From positions 12,248,501 to 12,312,500 of the forward strand of contig CM060880.1 of assembly GCA_030762935.1 (NCBI GenBank): a stretch of 64,000 nucleotides of DNA, read 5' to 3'. The translations under genes were made by a program, and so were the position numbers. Shown piece after piece: positions 55,270 through 64,000 of this stretch; within the stretch, counting starts at the first letter, position 1; the number at the start of each line of letters is the position of its first letter. Below the pieces are notes generated by a model. The model had not been told where the DNA came from. It ran no database searches and saw nothing but the letters and a program-made list of their open reading frames with translations. The stretch is from Hymenopus coronatus. Its lineage: Eukaryota; Arthropoda; Insecta; Mantodea; Hymenopodidae.

Positions 55270-56278
55270 CATAAGTCAGCTGATAAGTCCTGGGTCTCTC
55301 AATGAAAACAGTATTTCAATTTCTTACGATGGGCCGGAACACTGTCGGGATGAAACAAGATTTTTTTTTTTTCCCCAAATGAGGTCTTTTTGTTTTCACC
55401 TCTTCACTCAAACGTTGCAGTAACCTTGCGCAATAGTCACCTGTGATACTTTTACCCTTTTCCACGCAATCAATAAAAATAATTCCCTGTGCATCCCAGA
55501 AAACACTCGCCATAACCTTGTTAGCTGAAAAAATTGACTTTGCCTTTTTTGGGGTTGGTTCACCTGGCGCAATCCGCTATTTTGACTGCAATTTACCTCC
55601 TGGAGTGTAGTGATGTATCCAAGTTTCATCCATGGTAAAAAGCCGTCTCAAAATTCACTGGAATTTTTACGGTAGAGCTCCACATTCTTAACAGAAACAG
55701 TTTTTCTTCGCAACTTTTGATCAGGGGTCAACAAACGCGGCACCCATCTTGCACAGACCTTGTGAAAGCCCAAAACAGTACTTAAAATATTACCTGCACG
55801 TTCTTTTGATATGTTTACAGCCTCTGCTATCTCAAAACAACTTTAATCTGCGGTCTTCCAGTACTGAACGATGATTTGTTCAAAGATCTCTGGAGTTGTC
55901 ACTTTTACAGGCGTCCAGAGCGAGGCTCATCACTAGTGCTCGTACGTCCCATTTTAAACTTTGCAACCCACCTTTTAATCATTGAACATGAAAGGACAGA
56001 GACTTTCAATGTACTGTCGATTTCTTCCTAGATTTCTTTAGGCGTTAAGCCTTTCAAATGGAAGTATTTATCACTGCCCATTTTTCCAAATTCTCCATTT
56101 TCGTGAAAACTGTAAAGTTGTCTTGTTTAAAATGCTGTCATTCGAAAACGAAACAAGGTATTGACCTGTAACTATGGATACAAGATAGTCTAGGGTTACA
56201 TTATACAATGCTACCGTCTAACTGGCCTAGTGGCGCCATATCTGTGTGAGGCCTGGGACTTACCAGCCGACCCTCGTA
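55268..56278 (-). pseudogene. mariner element with broken, C-terminally deleted transposase
   Basis: The outer ends are inverted repeats. The right end on the minus strand reads TACGAGGGTCGGCTGGTAAG, and the left end reads TACATAAGTCAGCTGATAAG. Both are flanked by TA. Inside on the minus strand are MDETWIHHYTPGGKLQSK (then a stop), PKKAKSIFSANKVMASVFWD, GKSITGDYCARLLQRL, HLGKKK and FHPDSVPAH, in mariner order. The part after the FHxDxxxAH motif, including the third catalytic Asp region, is deleted down to the left end. The element is therefore dead. Confidence 0.9.
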
Positions 56279-56538
56279 TATATAAAACCCTAGATTCAAA
56301 AGGTCTCTTTAATGTAATTAAAGAAAGTAAAGGATATTTTATTTTTAGATGTTGGTAACGTGCACTTCATTTTAATTTCCATGCTAATAATGACTACTGT
56401 GTCTGCTTGACTACTAGTGTTTGTTGTAAGTGTATGCTCGTTTATCACATTTCATAATGTCGGCAACAGAGCACGTTCGAACAAAGTTTTGTATTTTGTT
56501 AAAAAAAAGAGACATTAAGAAGGATGGAAAAAGCATAT
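56279..56538. other. Unassigned spacer
   Basis: Nothing was recognised. Confidence 0.4.
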
Positions 56539-56539
56539 G

Positions 56540-56890
56540 AAGCAGTATGTTTTGACGTGCTCTACATTTTTTGTGTGCTACGTTGTTGTCCATCTCTTAC
56601 GGTTTAGCAGTTATGCAAAATTCCGTAAAATTCATCCAGAATAAAGTAGTCTTCAGAAGCTATTCCCAGAAAATTCAAGATATACATTTTATTTATCAGG
56701 TAAATATATTTAATATACGAAATTTTAATCAAAATCGTTGGAGCCATTTTTGAGAAAATCAAAATTTTCGAAAAAAATTCCATGTAAAGGGTAGTTTGGG
56801 GTGGAGGGATTTTTCTCAAAATGTTCGTGTTACATCCCTGGAAAATACTAAACTTAAATACCAACTTTGCTATTTTACCGACTTTTCTTT
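56540..56890 (-). mobile_element. HPE middle fragment
   Basis: It runs from GACGTGCTCTACATTTTTTG to TTGCTATTTTACCGACTTTT. It is joined to the hairpin of the next forward copy. Confidence 0.8.
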
Positions 56891-56891
56891 T

Positions 56892-57945
56892 TTACTTTCT
56901 CCACACGTACTATGTACATAGTGTATAGGGAAGGTATTGTATTGCACCCGAAAATTCGATACCGAGATTTTACCGGAAATACATGTTTTGGTCCCCCTGA
57001 ATCAAAAACAAATTGGAAAAAGGTCCGTGTGTGTATGTCTGTGTGAGTGTGTGTGAGTATGTGTGTGTGTCTGTGGACAGCATAGCTCATAAACGAAAAG
57101 ACCGTTAAATACCAAACTCGGTATTTAAGTTTGGTATCTTCCAAGGATGCGACACGAAGATTTTCAAGAAAATCCCCCCACCCTCAACTAACCTTTACAT
57201 GGAACTTTTTTCGAAAAATTTTATTTTCTAAAAAATGGCTCATACGATTTTGATTAAAATATCGTATATTAAAGATATTTACCCGACAAATAATATGTAT
57301 ATCTTCAATTTTCTGGGAATAGCCTCTGAAGATTACTTTATTATGGAAGAATTTTACGAAACGTTGCATAACTGCTAAACCATAAGAAATGGACAAAAAC
57401 TAACCACACAATAAATGTAAAGCACATTAAAACACACAGTTTATGTTATGTTTTTTGAGGAGTTGATCATTTTTGGGATATTCCTTGTTTTTGGTTTCAG
57501 CTTTGAAAAACTTTTCTCATACAGAAATTTGTCAACTCGTTTCCATACAAACAAAGGAACTCCAGTCCATAGCAACCAGCTTTTGACTTCACTTTAACCT
57601 ATGATACTCCCATATTTCGCTTCTACTTATAAGGAAGTAATAAGACTATTTGTGCTACTTTTTTCTCGATTAGCATGAAGTAAATATAAGCATAAGCTTT
57701 TTAATAATATTTTTTGCAGGGATGTAGAGAAAGTCATGTGAATGGAACACTTCAGATTTTTTGAGCTGTATTCATAGACATACGGACACACGCACACGGA
57801 CCTTTTTCTGAAAATGCTTTTTTTTTATACAGGGGACCCTAAAACATATTTCCGGTGAAATCTCGGTATCGAATTTTTGGGCGGAGTGCAATATTTTCTC
57901 TATACTCTACGAACATAATACCAATAGATAAAGTAAAAAAAAAGC
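56892..57945 (+). mobile_element. Composite HPE with inverted H ends
   Basis: A complete forward HPE (56892-57757; H end CTTTCTCCACACGTACTATG, T end GTAGAGAAAGTCATGTGAAT) is followed directly by a reverse H-end module (57763-57945). Both outer boundaries are therefore hairpin ends, with inverted repeats of about 170 bp. Confidence 0.8.
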
Positions 57946-57959
57946 ATTTTAAAAAATGC

Positions 57960-58038
<79 letters not shown>

Positions 58039-58545
58039 CAGCATAACTCAAAAACGAAAAGTCCATTAAATTCCAAACTTGGTATTTAAGTTCAGTATTT
58101 CCTAACAATGCGAAACGTAGATTTTAAAGAAAATCCCGTCATCTCCAACTACCCTTTACGTGGAAAAAATTTGGAAAATGCTGTTGTTGTTTTTTCAAAT
58201 ATGGCTCTATAGAATTAGATGACATTTTGTTATATTTAATACATTTACATGACAAATAAAATTTTGAATTGTCTGAGAATAGCATGTCAAGACCTCTTAA
58301 TTCTGAATGCATTTTTCTGAATGCATTTTTCTGAATTTTAAATAACTGGTAAACCGTGACAATAGACAAAAATTCACTACACAAATTTCGAGATATTCTT
58401 TATTATCAGTTTCAGTTTTAGAACACTTAAACTTTTCACATACGCGAACTTGTCAACTCCTGGCCTCGCAAAGAAACGGATTTCAATAATTTCAGTCAGA
58501 GATGTAGAGAAAGCCATGTGAGTATAACACATGAGATTTTTAGAC
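57946..58545 (+). mobile_element. HPE copy lacking the H-end 110 bp
   Basis: It begins at GCATTTTAAAAAATGCCCGT directly after the preceding hairpin, and includes the long GT microsatellite and the middle. The T end is GTAGAGAAAGCCATGTGAGT. Two internal parts are deleted. Confidence 0.78.
57962..58035. repeat. (GT)n microsatellite, about 37 units
   Basis: This is the longest GT array in the window, placed exactly at the HPE GT tract. Confidence 0.97.
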
Positions 58546-59008
58546 AAGCAGAGCGACAGGAATAGAGTACTGGCAAGAAGCAAGATATAAGATTGAAGAT
58601 ATTGACAAGAAAGAAATGTCTGCAGCTTAAGGATCAGATTTCTCTGGGAACGTATCGAGAGGTAAAACGAGTTGGGGGATGAGGTGAAGCATGCACTTGA
58701 AGCTCTATAATAAATTGGTAGGGAAGGATTTGCCGCAGTAATGAATTCGAGGGGATTGAGGAATGCCTCTGGAAATGAACACACTCAAATGTGTGGCGAA
58801 TTAGAGAACGCGGAAATCTTATACACGGTGTTCCCGAATCCCCGACCACATCTTGAAATTATATCTCCTAGTTGTGCACGGGTCGCCGGTTATGTGAGTT
58901 GTGTGATGCAGGGGTTTCAGGGGTGGTACAAATTTTAATTGAACTGTGGTTCTGCACAAACATGTGTATGCGTCAGGAATATAAAACCTTGCAGTTAGTT
59001 GAGGATAT
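58546..59008. other. Unassigned sequence
   Basis: Frames of up to 135 codons on the minus strand (58377-58784) and 120 on the plus strand (58872-59234) overlap HPE or mariner parts. I recognise no domain in the unique part. Confidence 0.35.
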
Positions 59009-59935
59009 ATACAAGGGCTGTCCCAGAAGTAACCGACCTAACAAAGAAAGCAAAAAGTTTGGGGGAAAAACATTTTTATTTCTCTACATAATCTCCTTTC
59101 AGCTAGATACACTTTTCCCAGCGATGTTCAATAGCTTCGATACCCTGTTTATCGTGAGAACTATCGAGGTTTGCAAAACAGCCATCACTGCAGACTCCAC
59201 CTCTTCTACCACCAAATCATTTCTTCAAGTTTGAAAACAAAAAATTATCAAAGGGGGCTAAATATAGGGAATAGGGTGCATGAGGAAGCAATTCGAACTT
59301 TAGCTCATTTATTTTGGCCATGGTGGTAATAGGCGTATGAATTGCTGCATTCTTTTAATGAAACAGAACTTTCTTTTTCGCTAAATGCAGCCGTTTTTTG
59401 CTCGATTTAATCACTCAAACCTGTAACAAGTTCGCATAATATTTGCCAATGAATACTTTTCCTTTTTGAGATAATCAATGAAAATTATATCCGCCATGAC
59501 CTTGCCTGCAGACGGAACTGTCTTCGCCTTCTTTATAGCCGATTCTCCCCTTCAATACACTGTTTTGATTGTTCCTTCGTCTCAGGTGTGAAGAGATGGA
59601 CCCGGGTTTCATCTATTGTTATGAGTCGACGTAAAAACTCAGCTTTAGTGCAGCGAAACATTGCCAAACAGTGGACTGAAACATCCTCAGGACGCTGTTT
59701 TTGTTCTATTGTGAGCAAACGCGGCACTCACCTTGCATACAACTTTCTCATATCCAATTTTCAGTTAGTATGCGATATACAGAACTTTTTGAAATGCCTG
59801 CAATGTCTACTAGCTCGCGCACTTTCAGTCGACGGTCATCCAGTACTACAATGCTGTTTGAAACAACAACTCCTATCTATACGTCAGGCTGGGGACTTCT
59901 GGGAGAGGCACTGAAGCTCAAAGCAGTTATCTAGA
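59009..59935 (-). pseudogene. mariner transposase pseudogene, strongly degenerate
   Basis: The left end TACAAGGGCTGTCCCAGAAG resembles a mariner inverted end. On the minus strand the frame at 59727-59533 has MPRLLTIEQKQRPED, then FLRRLITIDETRVHLFTPET, then KEQSKQ. This is the mariner region around the first catalytic Asp, with Trp of DETW changed to Arg. Further left, broken frames give traces of the KKKVLFH and LLPHAPYSLYLAPL regions, with the Asp of SPDL changed. Many stops and shifts occur, and the other inverted end is not visible. Confidence 0.8.
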
Positions 59936-59989
59936 TGTAATCATCAAATATATCATTCATTAAATACGTTAAAATAATAATCACAAAAA

Positions 59990-60225
59990 CCCGCATTGGT
60001 ATTGTGGTGGAAGTGTCTGCCTTGCATTCAACAGGTCGCGAGTTCGAATCTCGTTTAAGGCGAGTTACCCGGATAGGTAAGGCTTTTTTCGGGGTTTCCT
60101 TTATCCTGAGATAAGCAAATGTCGAGTAACTTTAAGCTCCATGGACCTCGAGGTCATTTTAGCATCATTTCACCAATTTCATTTATCGTCCGTTATGACC
60201 AACCAGGATCAAAGACGTCAAGCGA
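59990..60225 (+). mobile_element. SINE-2 copy
   Basis: The head is CCCGCATTGGTATTGTGG and box B is GAGTTCGAATCTC. The body TTTCCTTTATCCTGAGATAA follows. The 3' stem-loop is partly decayed (CGTCC...GACG). Confidence 0.85.
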
Positions 60226-60254
60226 ATATACATATACAAACAATATTTCGGTTA

Positions 60255-60430
60255 GATTGGTTGAGTCAGACTGTAAAGTTGAATTCTACTGCCGGGATTT
60301 GAACCACGGACGTCCCCTCCAGAGGTTGCTCAAATCGTTGAGCTATCATGACAGCATGCACGGCGTTAAATTCCTCAACTGGCTCGAATGCTTCCCGCTA
60401 AACTATGAGGTGATTTTAAATCATTTTGAG
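60255..60430 (-). mobile_element. tRNA-like repeat, copy 1
   Basis: On the minus strand 60355-60284 resembles a tRNA: box A ATGATAGCTCAACGATTTG and box B GTGGTTCAAATCC. The flanks on both sides also match copy 2 at 60545-60710, so the unit is larger than a tRNA. Confidence 0.6.
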
Positions 60431-60544
60431 ATGACATACCACATGGCAACTTTCAATGTCGTAGTACTTTAAGTTTCGGTTTTCATAATTTAAAGAATTA
60501 TTCGGTCAATCAGTGTTATTTTTAATACAAGTCGTATGTAGGGC

Positions 60545-60710
60545 AGAGTTGGATAGTTAGACTGAAAAGTTCAATGCCATAGCACGGATTTGAACCACGG
60601 ACCTCCCGCTCTGTACCGGTTGCCCTAACCACTGAGCTGTCACGGCAACAAGCCGACACAACATTAAATTGATGTTTTCTGGTAAATTACAAGGTAATAT
60701 CAACTAATGT
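60545..60710 (-). mobile_element. tRNA-like repeat, copy 2
   Basis: On the minus strand 60648-60574 folds as a degenerate tRNA. Seven pairs close the acceptor-like stem (TGCCGTG/TATGGCA, with two G-U). The D-arm is GCTC/GGGC and the T-stem is CGTGG/CCGTG around TTCAAAT. An extra base before the 3' acceptor strand and a poor anticodon stem argue against a working tRNA gene. Confidence 0.6.
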
Positions 60711-60764
60711 CACTTCAAAATAATTTCCAAAGGGTTTTTACATCCTCCGCCACGTTTGAGCCCG

Positions 60765-61030
60765 GGCCTTGTGAATTCCCTCCCCGTAATTGTAGGACTG
60801 ACACCCTCCTAGGACTTACAAGCCAATGCCTAGGGAGTCAACGGCACGAAACCACGGGATTCGGCCCATGAACATGAGGAAGTGGATGTTATGAAATGTA
60901 AACGAAATTGATGATGGAGCAATTGGTGGAAAGAGTGGCGGGGGAAACCGGTGGACCCGCAGAAAACCCGTCCACCACGAATCCCACATGCGGGCGCTTG
61001 GGATCGAGCGGTCTAACCACACCCACGGCA
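60765..61030 (-). mobile_element. SINE-4 copy
   Basis: It has the tail TTCCCTCCCCGTAATTGTAG at the left, the body CCACCAATTGCTCCATCATC on the minus strand, and the head region CCAAGCGCCCGCATGTGGGA. The first part of the head is shortened. Confidence 0.8.
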
Positions 61031-61465
61031 TCCTTATGGTACCCGTGCTAAACAGACCAAGTTTTGAGCGTCATAAGCTAGAACTGTGTAAGAGATTAAG
61101 GAACATCTCATCCTACTCAAAAACATGTAAAAGATACAAGAGCCTCACTCAAGCCATAAAGATTGAATATTTCTCAAGCAGCCAATTACTGCCAATATTC
61201 TAAAGAAGCAATTAAATGTTAGTGTGTGAAGTAGCATGGTTGAGTGAACAAGTGACTGAATTAACCATGATGTGCAGTGCGCCCACTCCAACGTGTTTAT
61301 ATGCTGACTAAGAAAGTGTAAACTGTCATTGCGGCTTGCGGCAGTTCCGGGAACGCTTTGACTTCTGCCTCTAAACTTTTCATATGGTCCCACATGCTGA
61401 ATATCAAACGGGCTTAGATATTCATATGAGTTCCCCGCACACACACTTCTATCAACTGCCCATAC
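61031..61465. other. Unassigned sequence
   Basis: Nothing was recognised. Confidence 0.4.
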
Positions 61466-61469
61466 AAAA

Positions 61470-62085
61470 GATTATTACTTTCTCTATAATGTACATCGTA
61501 AGAGAGTCGGCAGTGCATTCCACCCAAAAATTCGATACCGAGTTTTTTTTTTTTTTTTTTTAAAGATTAACGTCCTTTACCCTAGTTGGTCATATCGGAC
61601 GATGAATGAAACTTGTGAAATAATGTTCAATCTCGGGGCCCATGGAGCTTGCAGTTACTAAACATTTGTGTTTTGAGGATACGCGAAAACCCCGAAAAAA
61701 AAAAAAAAAAAACCTTATCCGGGTAACTTACCCTAAGCGAGATTCGAACTCGCGACCTGTTGAATATGAGGTAGACACGCCACTACCACACTACCCACGC
61801 GGGCTGATACCGAGATTTCTACATCGGAAATAAATGTTTTGAAGGCCCATAAAACACTTTTAGAAAAAGGTTTGTGTGTTTCTCTCTCTCAGAATCTTCC
61901 ATGGAAACGACATGAGGATTTTCAGGAATATCCCCCAACCCAAACTACTCTTTATTTTCAACATTTTTCTAATTTTAAATTTTCTTAAAAATGGCTCTAA
62001 CAATTTTTATTAAAATGGCATATATTAAATATTTTTTCATGAAAATATGAAATGCATATCTTGAATTTTCAAGGAAATAATTTTG
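61470..62085 (+). mobile_element. HPE copy split by SINE-2, T end missing
   Basis: The H end (TTACTTTCTCTATAATGTAC) to GATACCGAG is followed, after the SINE, by GATACCGAGATTTCTACATC and the middle, up to about 62085. The foldback element begins there. Confidence 0.8.
61543..61805 (-). mobile_element. SINE-2 with 9-bp target duplication
   Basis: GATACCGAG at 61534-61542 and 61806-61814 flanks the copy. The minus strand has the head GTGGTAGTGGCGTGTCTACC, box B GAGTTCGAATCTC, and a perfect 3' stem CGTCC/GGACG around GATATGACC. The tail is poly-A. Confidence 0.92.
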
Positions 62086-62091
62086 TATGAT

Positions 62092-62506
62092 TACGAGGGC
62101 CTTTTTTTTTTTTTTTTTTTTCAACTTCCGATAGGTTTTAAATAAAAGACAAATTCATAGAAAACAATTATTTTACTACTAAAAGTTTTGTACTCTTATG
62201 GTTACTTTTCAACATAATCACCAACATTTTTTGCAAAGCCTGTGCACAGTTACAATAGATGCCTCAATATTTTCGGTGATTATGTTTGAAAGTAAACATA
62301 AGTGTACAAAACTTTGAGTAATAATTTTTTTTTTTTTTTTGCTTCATTTGTATAGCCCCCTTTAACATCAATGGTCATATCGAGGGCTTTCACTTGTGAA
62401 ACTGTAGGTTCAGAACATTAGGTTAAACTTTATCTTACTAAAGTTTTCGATGAACTTGTCTTTTATCTATAGTCTATCGGAGGTTGAAAAAAAAACGGCC
62501 CTCGTA
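62092..62506. mobile_element. mariner-like foldback MITE with nested SINE-1 fragment
   Basis: The ends TACGAGGGCC and GGCCCTCGTA are exact inverted repeats flanked by TA. The inverted homology continues inward, through a T-run, CAACTTCCGATAG against CTATCGGAGGTTG, and AAAAGTTTTGTACTCTTATG against CATAAGTGTACAAAACTTT, so the whole element is nearly a palindrome. It is broken by a SINE-1 piece at 62328-62443. It is non-coding. Confidence 0.82.
62328..62443 (-). mobile_element. SINE-1 3' fragment inside the MITE
   Basis: The tail GCTTCATTTGTATAGCCCCC, the loop (GTTAAA...GATATGACC on the minus strand) and GTTCAGAACATTAGGTTAAA are present. The head is absent. Confidence 0.85.
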
Positions 62507-62699
62507 TATGTGGTAATCGTTAAGCAATAGATTTTATGACAAAATCCATTTTCAAGGTGTTTCCAATTTTTAATATTTTCTTCATTTTTTTTTCCGATAT
62601 ATGTTTATGGGAACAGCCTGGGGTTTTAAGGTCCAGTTCTTAAACATTTGACCATTGCTATTGTCTTCTATAATGAAATATGTTTCGTTTCCTTATCGT

Positions 62700-62990
62700 G
62701 TTACCCTCCCCATATTTGTAGGACTAACACTCCCCCCCCCCTAGGACTTACAAGCCAATGCCAAGGGATCGGCTGTAGCCAGGCATGAGCATGAGGAAGT
62801 GTATGTATGATATGTAAGCGAAATTGACGATTGGAAAGGTGATGATGGAGCAATTGGTGAAATGAGTGGCGGGGGAGACTGGAGGACCTGGAGAAAACCC
62901 GCCCAGACGCCGCTTCGTCCACCACAAATCCCACATGCGGGCGCTTGGGATCGAACCCAGGCCGCCTCGGCCACGGCGCCACCCAACGAA
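62700..62990 (-). mobile_element. SINE-4 copy
   Basis: It has the tail TTACCCTCCCCATATTTGTA at the left, a C-run at 62731-62740, the body CACCAATTGCTCCATCATCA (minus strand), and the head with box-B-like CTGGGTTCGATCCC and GGCGCCGTGGCCGAGG. Three overlapping frames of 81-93 codons are by-products. Confidence 0.85.
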
Positions 62991-63061
62991 ATAGGTAATG
63001 CAGCTGTTTCGCAAAGGTTTATCCTAACTGAAATAAATCACTAGAAAAATAAACTTCATAA

Positions 63062-63298
63062 GCCCGCCTGGGTAGTGTTGTGGTAGCGTTTCTGCCTCAC
63101 ATTGAAAGGTCTTGAGTTCGAATCTCGCTTAGGGTGAGTTACTGGAATAAGTTCTTTTTTGGGGTCTTCCCTTATCCTGAGAAGACGAATGTCGAGTAAC
63201 TTTAAGCTCCATGAACTTCGAGATCATTTGAGCACCATTTCACCAACTTCATTCATCGTCCGATATGACCAAGCAGGCTCAAGGTCGTTAAACCTAAA
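63062..63298 (+). mobile_element. SINE-2 copy
   Basis: The head is GCCTGGGTAGTGTTGTGG and box B is GAGTTCGAATCTC. The body TTCCCTTATCCTGAGAAGAC follows, with 3' region CGTCCGATATGACC. The second half of the stem is decayed. Confidence 0.87.
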
Positions 63299-63650
63299 AA
63301 TATACACACACACATATAAGTTCAGTTAATACACCCTGTAATAAATGAGCGAGGATAGAGAAAGTAATGATAGTGTAACACTTAAGATTTTGTTCATCTG
63401 CTAATGGTTTCATTACATATTTCATTATAGGTACAATGGGTGCAATTTCATGGGTCGGTGCGGTACCGCAGGAAATACGCGGCTTTCTTATGCCATTGCT
63501 CGAGTTATCGATTCCTTTTAAACTGCAAGAACAAGACACAAATGCAGTAGCCAGATCATTCAGCTATGATCATAGAACAATCCATATATGACAGTTTCCG
63601 CATCGGATATAGAGATGTCTTTGGTTCCCTACTTTAAAAGAGAAAAAATG
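63299..63650. other. Unassigned sequence
   Basis: Nothing was recognised. An 81-codon minus frame (63294-63539) is within chance length. Confidence 0.4.
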
Positions 63651-63654
63651 TAAA

Positions 63655-64000
63655 AAATATGTGTTCCATTCACATGACTCTCTCTACATCTCTGCCACAA
63701 ATTATTGTTAAAAAGCTTATTCTTCTATTTACTTCATACTAATCGAGAAAAAATTAGCAGAAATGGTCTTATTACTTGCTTCCTTGCAAGTAGAAGGGGA
63801 ATAAGGGAGTACCATAGGCTAAAGCGATAGCCAAATGTTTTAAAGCTGGTTGCTATGTGATTGAAGTTCCTTTGTTTATACGGTCAGGAATTCACAAATT
63901 CCCGTATGAGAAAAGTATATTATTTTAAAACTGAAACCAATAACAAACAATATTTCAAAATTGGCCAACTACACGAAAAAAATTAATATAATATAAATTG
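63655..64000 (-). mobile_element. HPE, continues beyond the window
   Basis: It has the T end (GTGTTCCATTCACATGACTC, then CTACATCTCTGCC) and the first 340 bp of a minus copy. The window ends inside it. Confidence 0.87.

Noticed and set aside
1..64000. CRISPR array, bacterial operon or phage
   Set aside because: There is no regular repeat-spacer pattern and no compact gene run. The eukaryotic SINE/LINE/mariner content excludes a bacterial contig.

Overview
The window is AT-rich, repeat-dominated nuclear DNA of an animal, most likely an arthropod. The signs are degenerate mariner transposases, jockey/CR1-like LINE fragments, several families of tRNA-derived SINEs, a Penelope-type hammerhead ribozyme fragment and many microsatellites. 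I see no bacterial-style gene, operon or CRISPR array, no intact transposase, and no exon chain of a host gene that I can defend. The only long open frame that is not an obvious repeat by-product is a 194-codon frame at 52443-53027 (minus), of unknown nature. I cannot name the species or say whether this is intergenic DNA or a large intron.

The dominant component is one family, here called HPE (hairpin-ended element), about 850 bp when complete and without coding capacity. About 45 complete, truncated or rearranged pieces cover roughly 26 kb (about 40%) by my own reading. Forward orientation is defined as running from the H end (ACTTTCTCTACA followed by a roughly 40-nt dyad) to the T end (TGTAGAGAAAGT followed by a short stem-loop around ATGTG/CACAT). 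Inside the H-end third lies a GT-rich tract that has grown into long microsatellites in several copies. The asymmetrical inverted ends, end stem-loops, T-rich insertion sites and internal microsatellite resemble the Helentron-derived HINE/DINE-1 type of non-autonomous rolling-circle element; this is inference. Many copies are joined head-to-head or have end modules inverted.

SINEs: SINE-1 (head CTGCCTCCGTGGTCGAGTGG), SINE-2 (head GTGGTGGTAGCGTGTCTGCC), SINE-3 (head CCTCCGTGGTGTAATGG) and SINE-4 (head on the minus strand, long body ending in TTACCCTCC). Several have clear 7-13 bp target-site duplications and lie inside HPE copies, so they are younger than those copies. SINE-1 and SINE-2 share a 3' stem-loop whose loop is conserved while the stem covaries.

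Layout: 1-2100 SINE fragments; 2100-6830 HPE block; 6830-11560 AT-rich DNA with SINE-1, an ~830-bp spaced duplication and a SINE-3 fragment; 11560-18500 HPE block with nested SINE-3/SINE-4; 18500-20640 LINE fragment then mariner; 20640-24600 SINE-1 pieces, one HPE and the hammerhead element; 24860-31140 HPE block with SINE insertions; 31140-33700 transposase and LINE remnants; 33700-45220 HPE block; 45666-46344 hAT-type MITE; 46671-52130 SINE nest, HPE and transposase remnant; 52150-54660 unknown frame, SINE-4 and LINE; 55091-56278 microsatellite/retroposon/mariner nest; 56540-58545 HPE; 59009-64000 mariner, SINEs, tRNA-like repeats, a foldback MITE and a last HPE that runs off the window. The window reads as a record of layered transposition rather than a set of cooperating genes.
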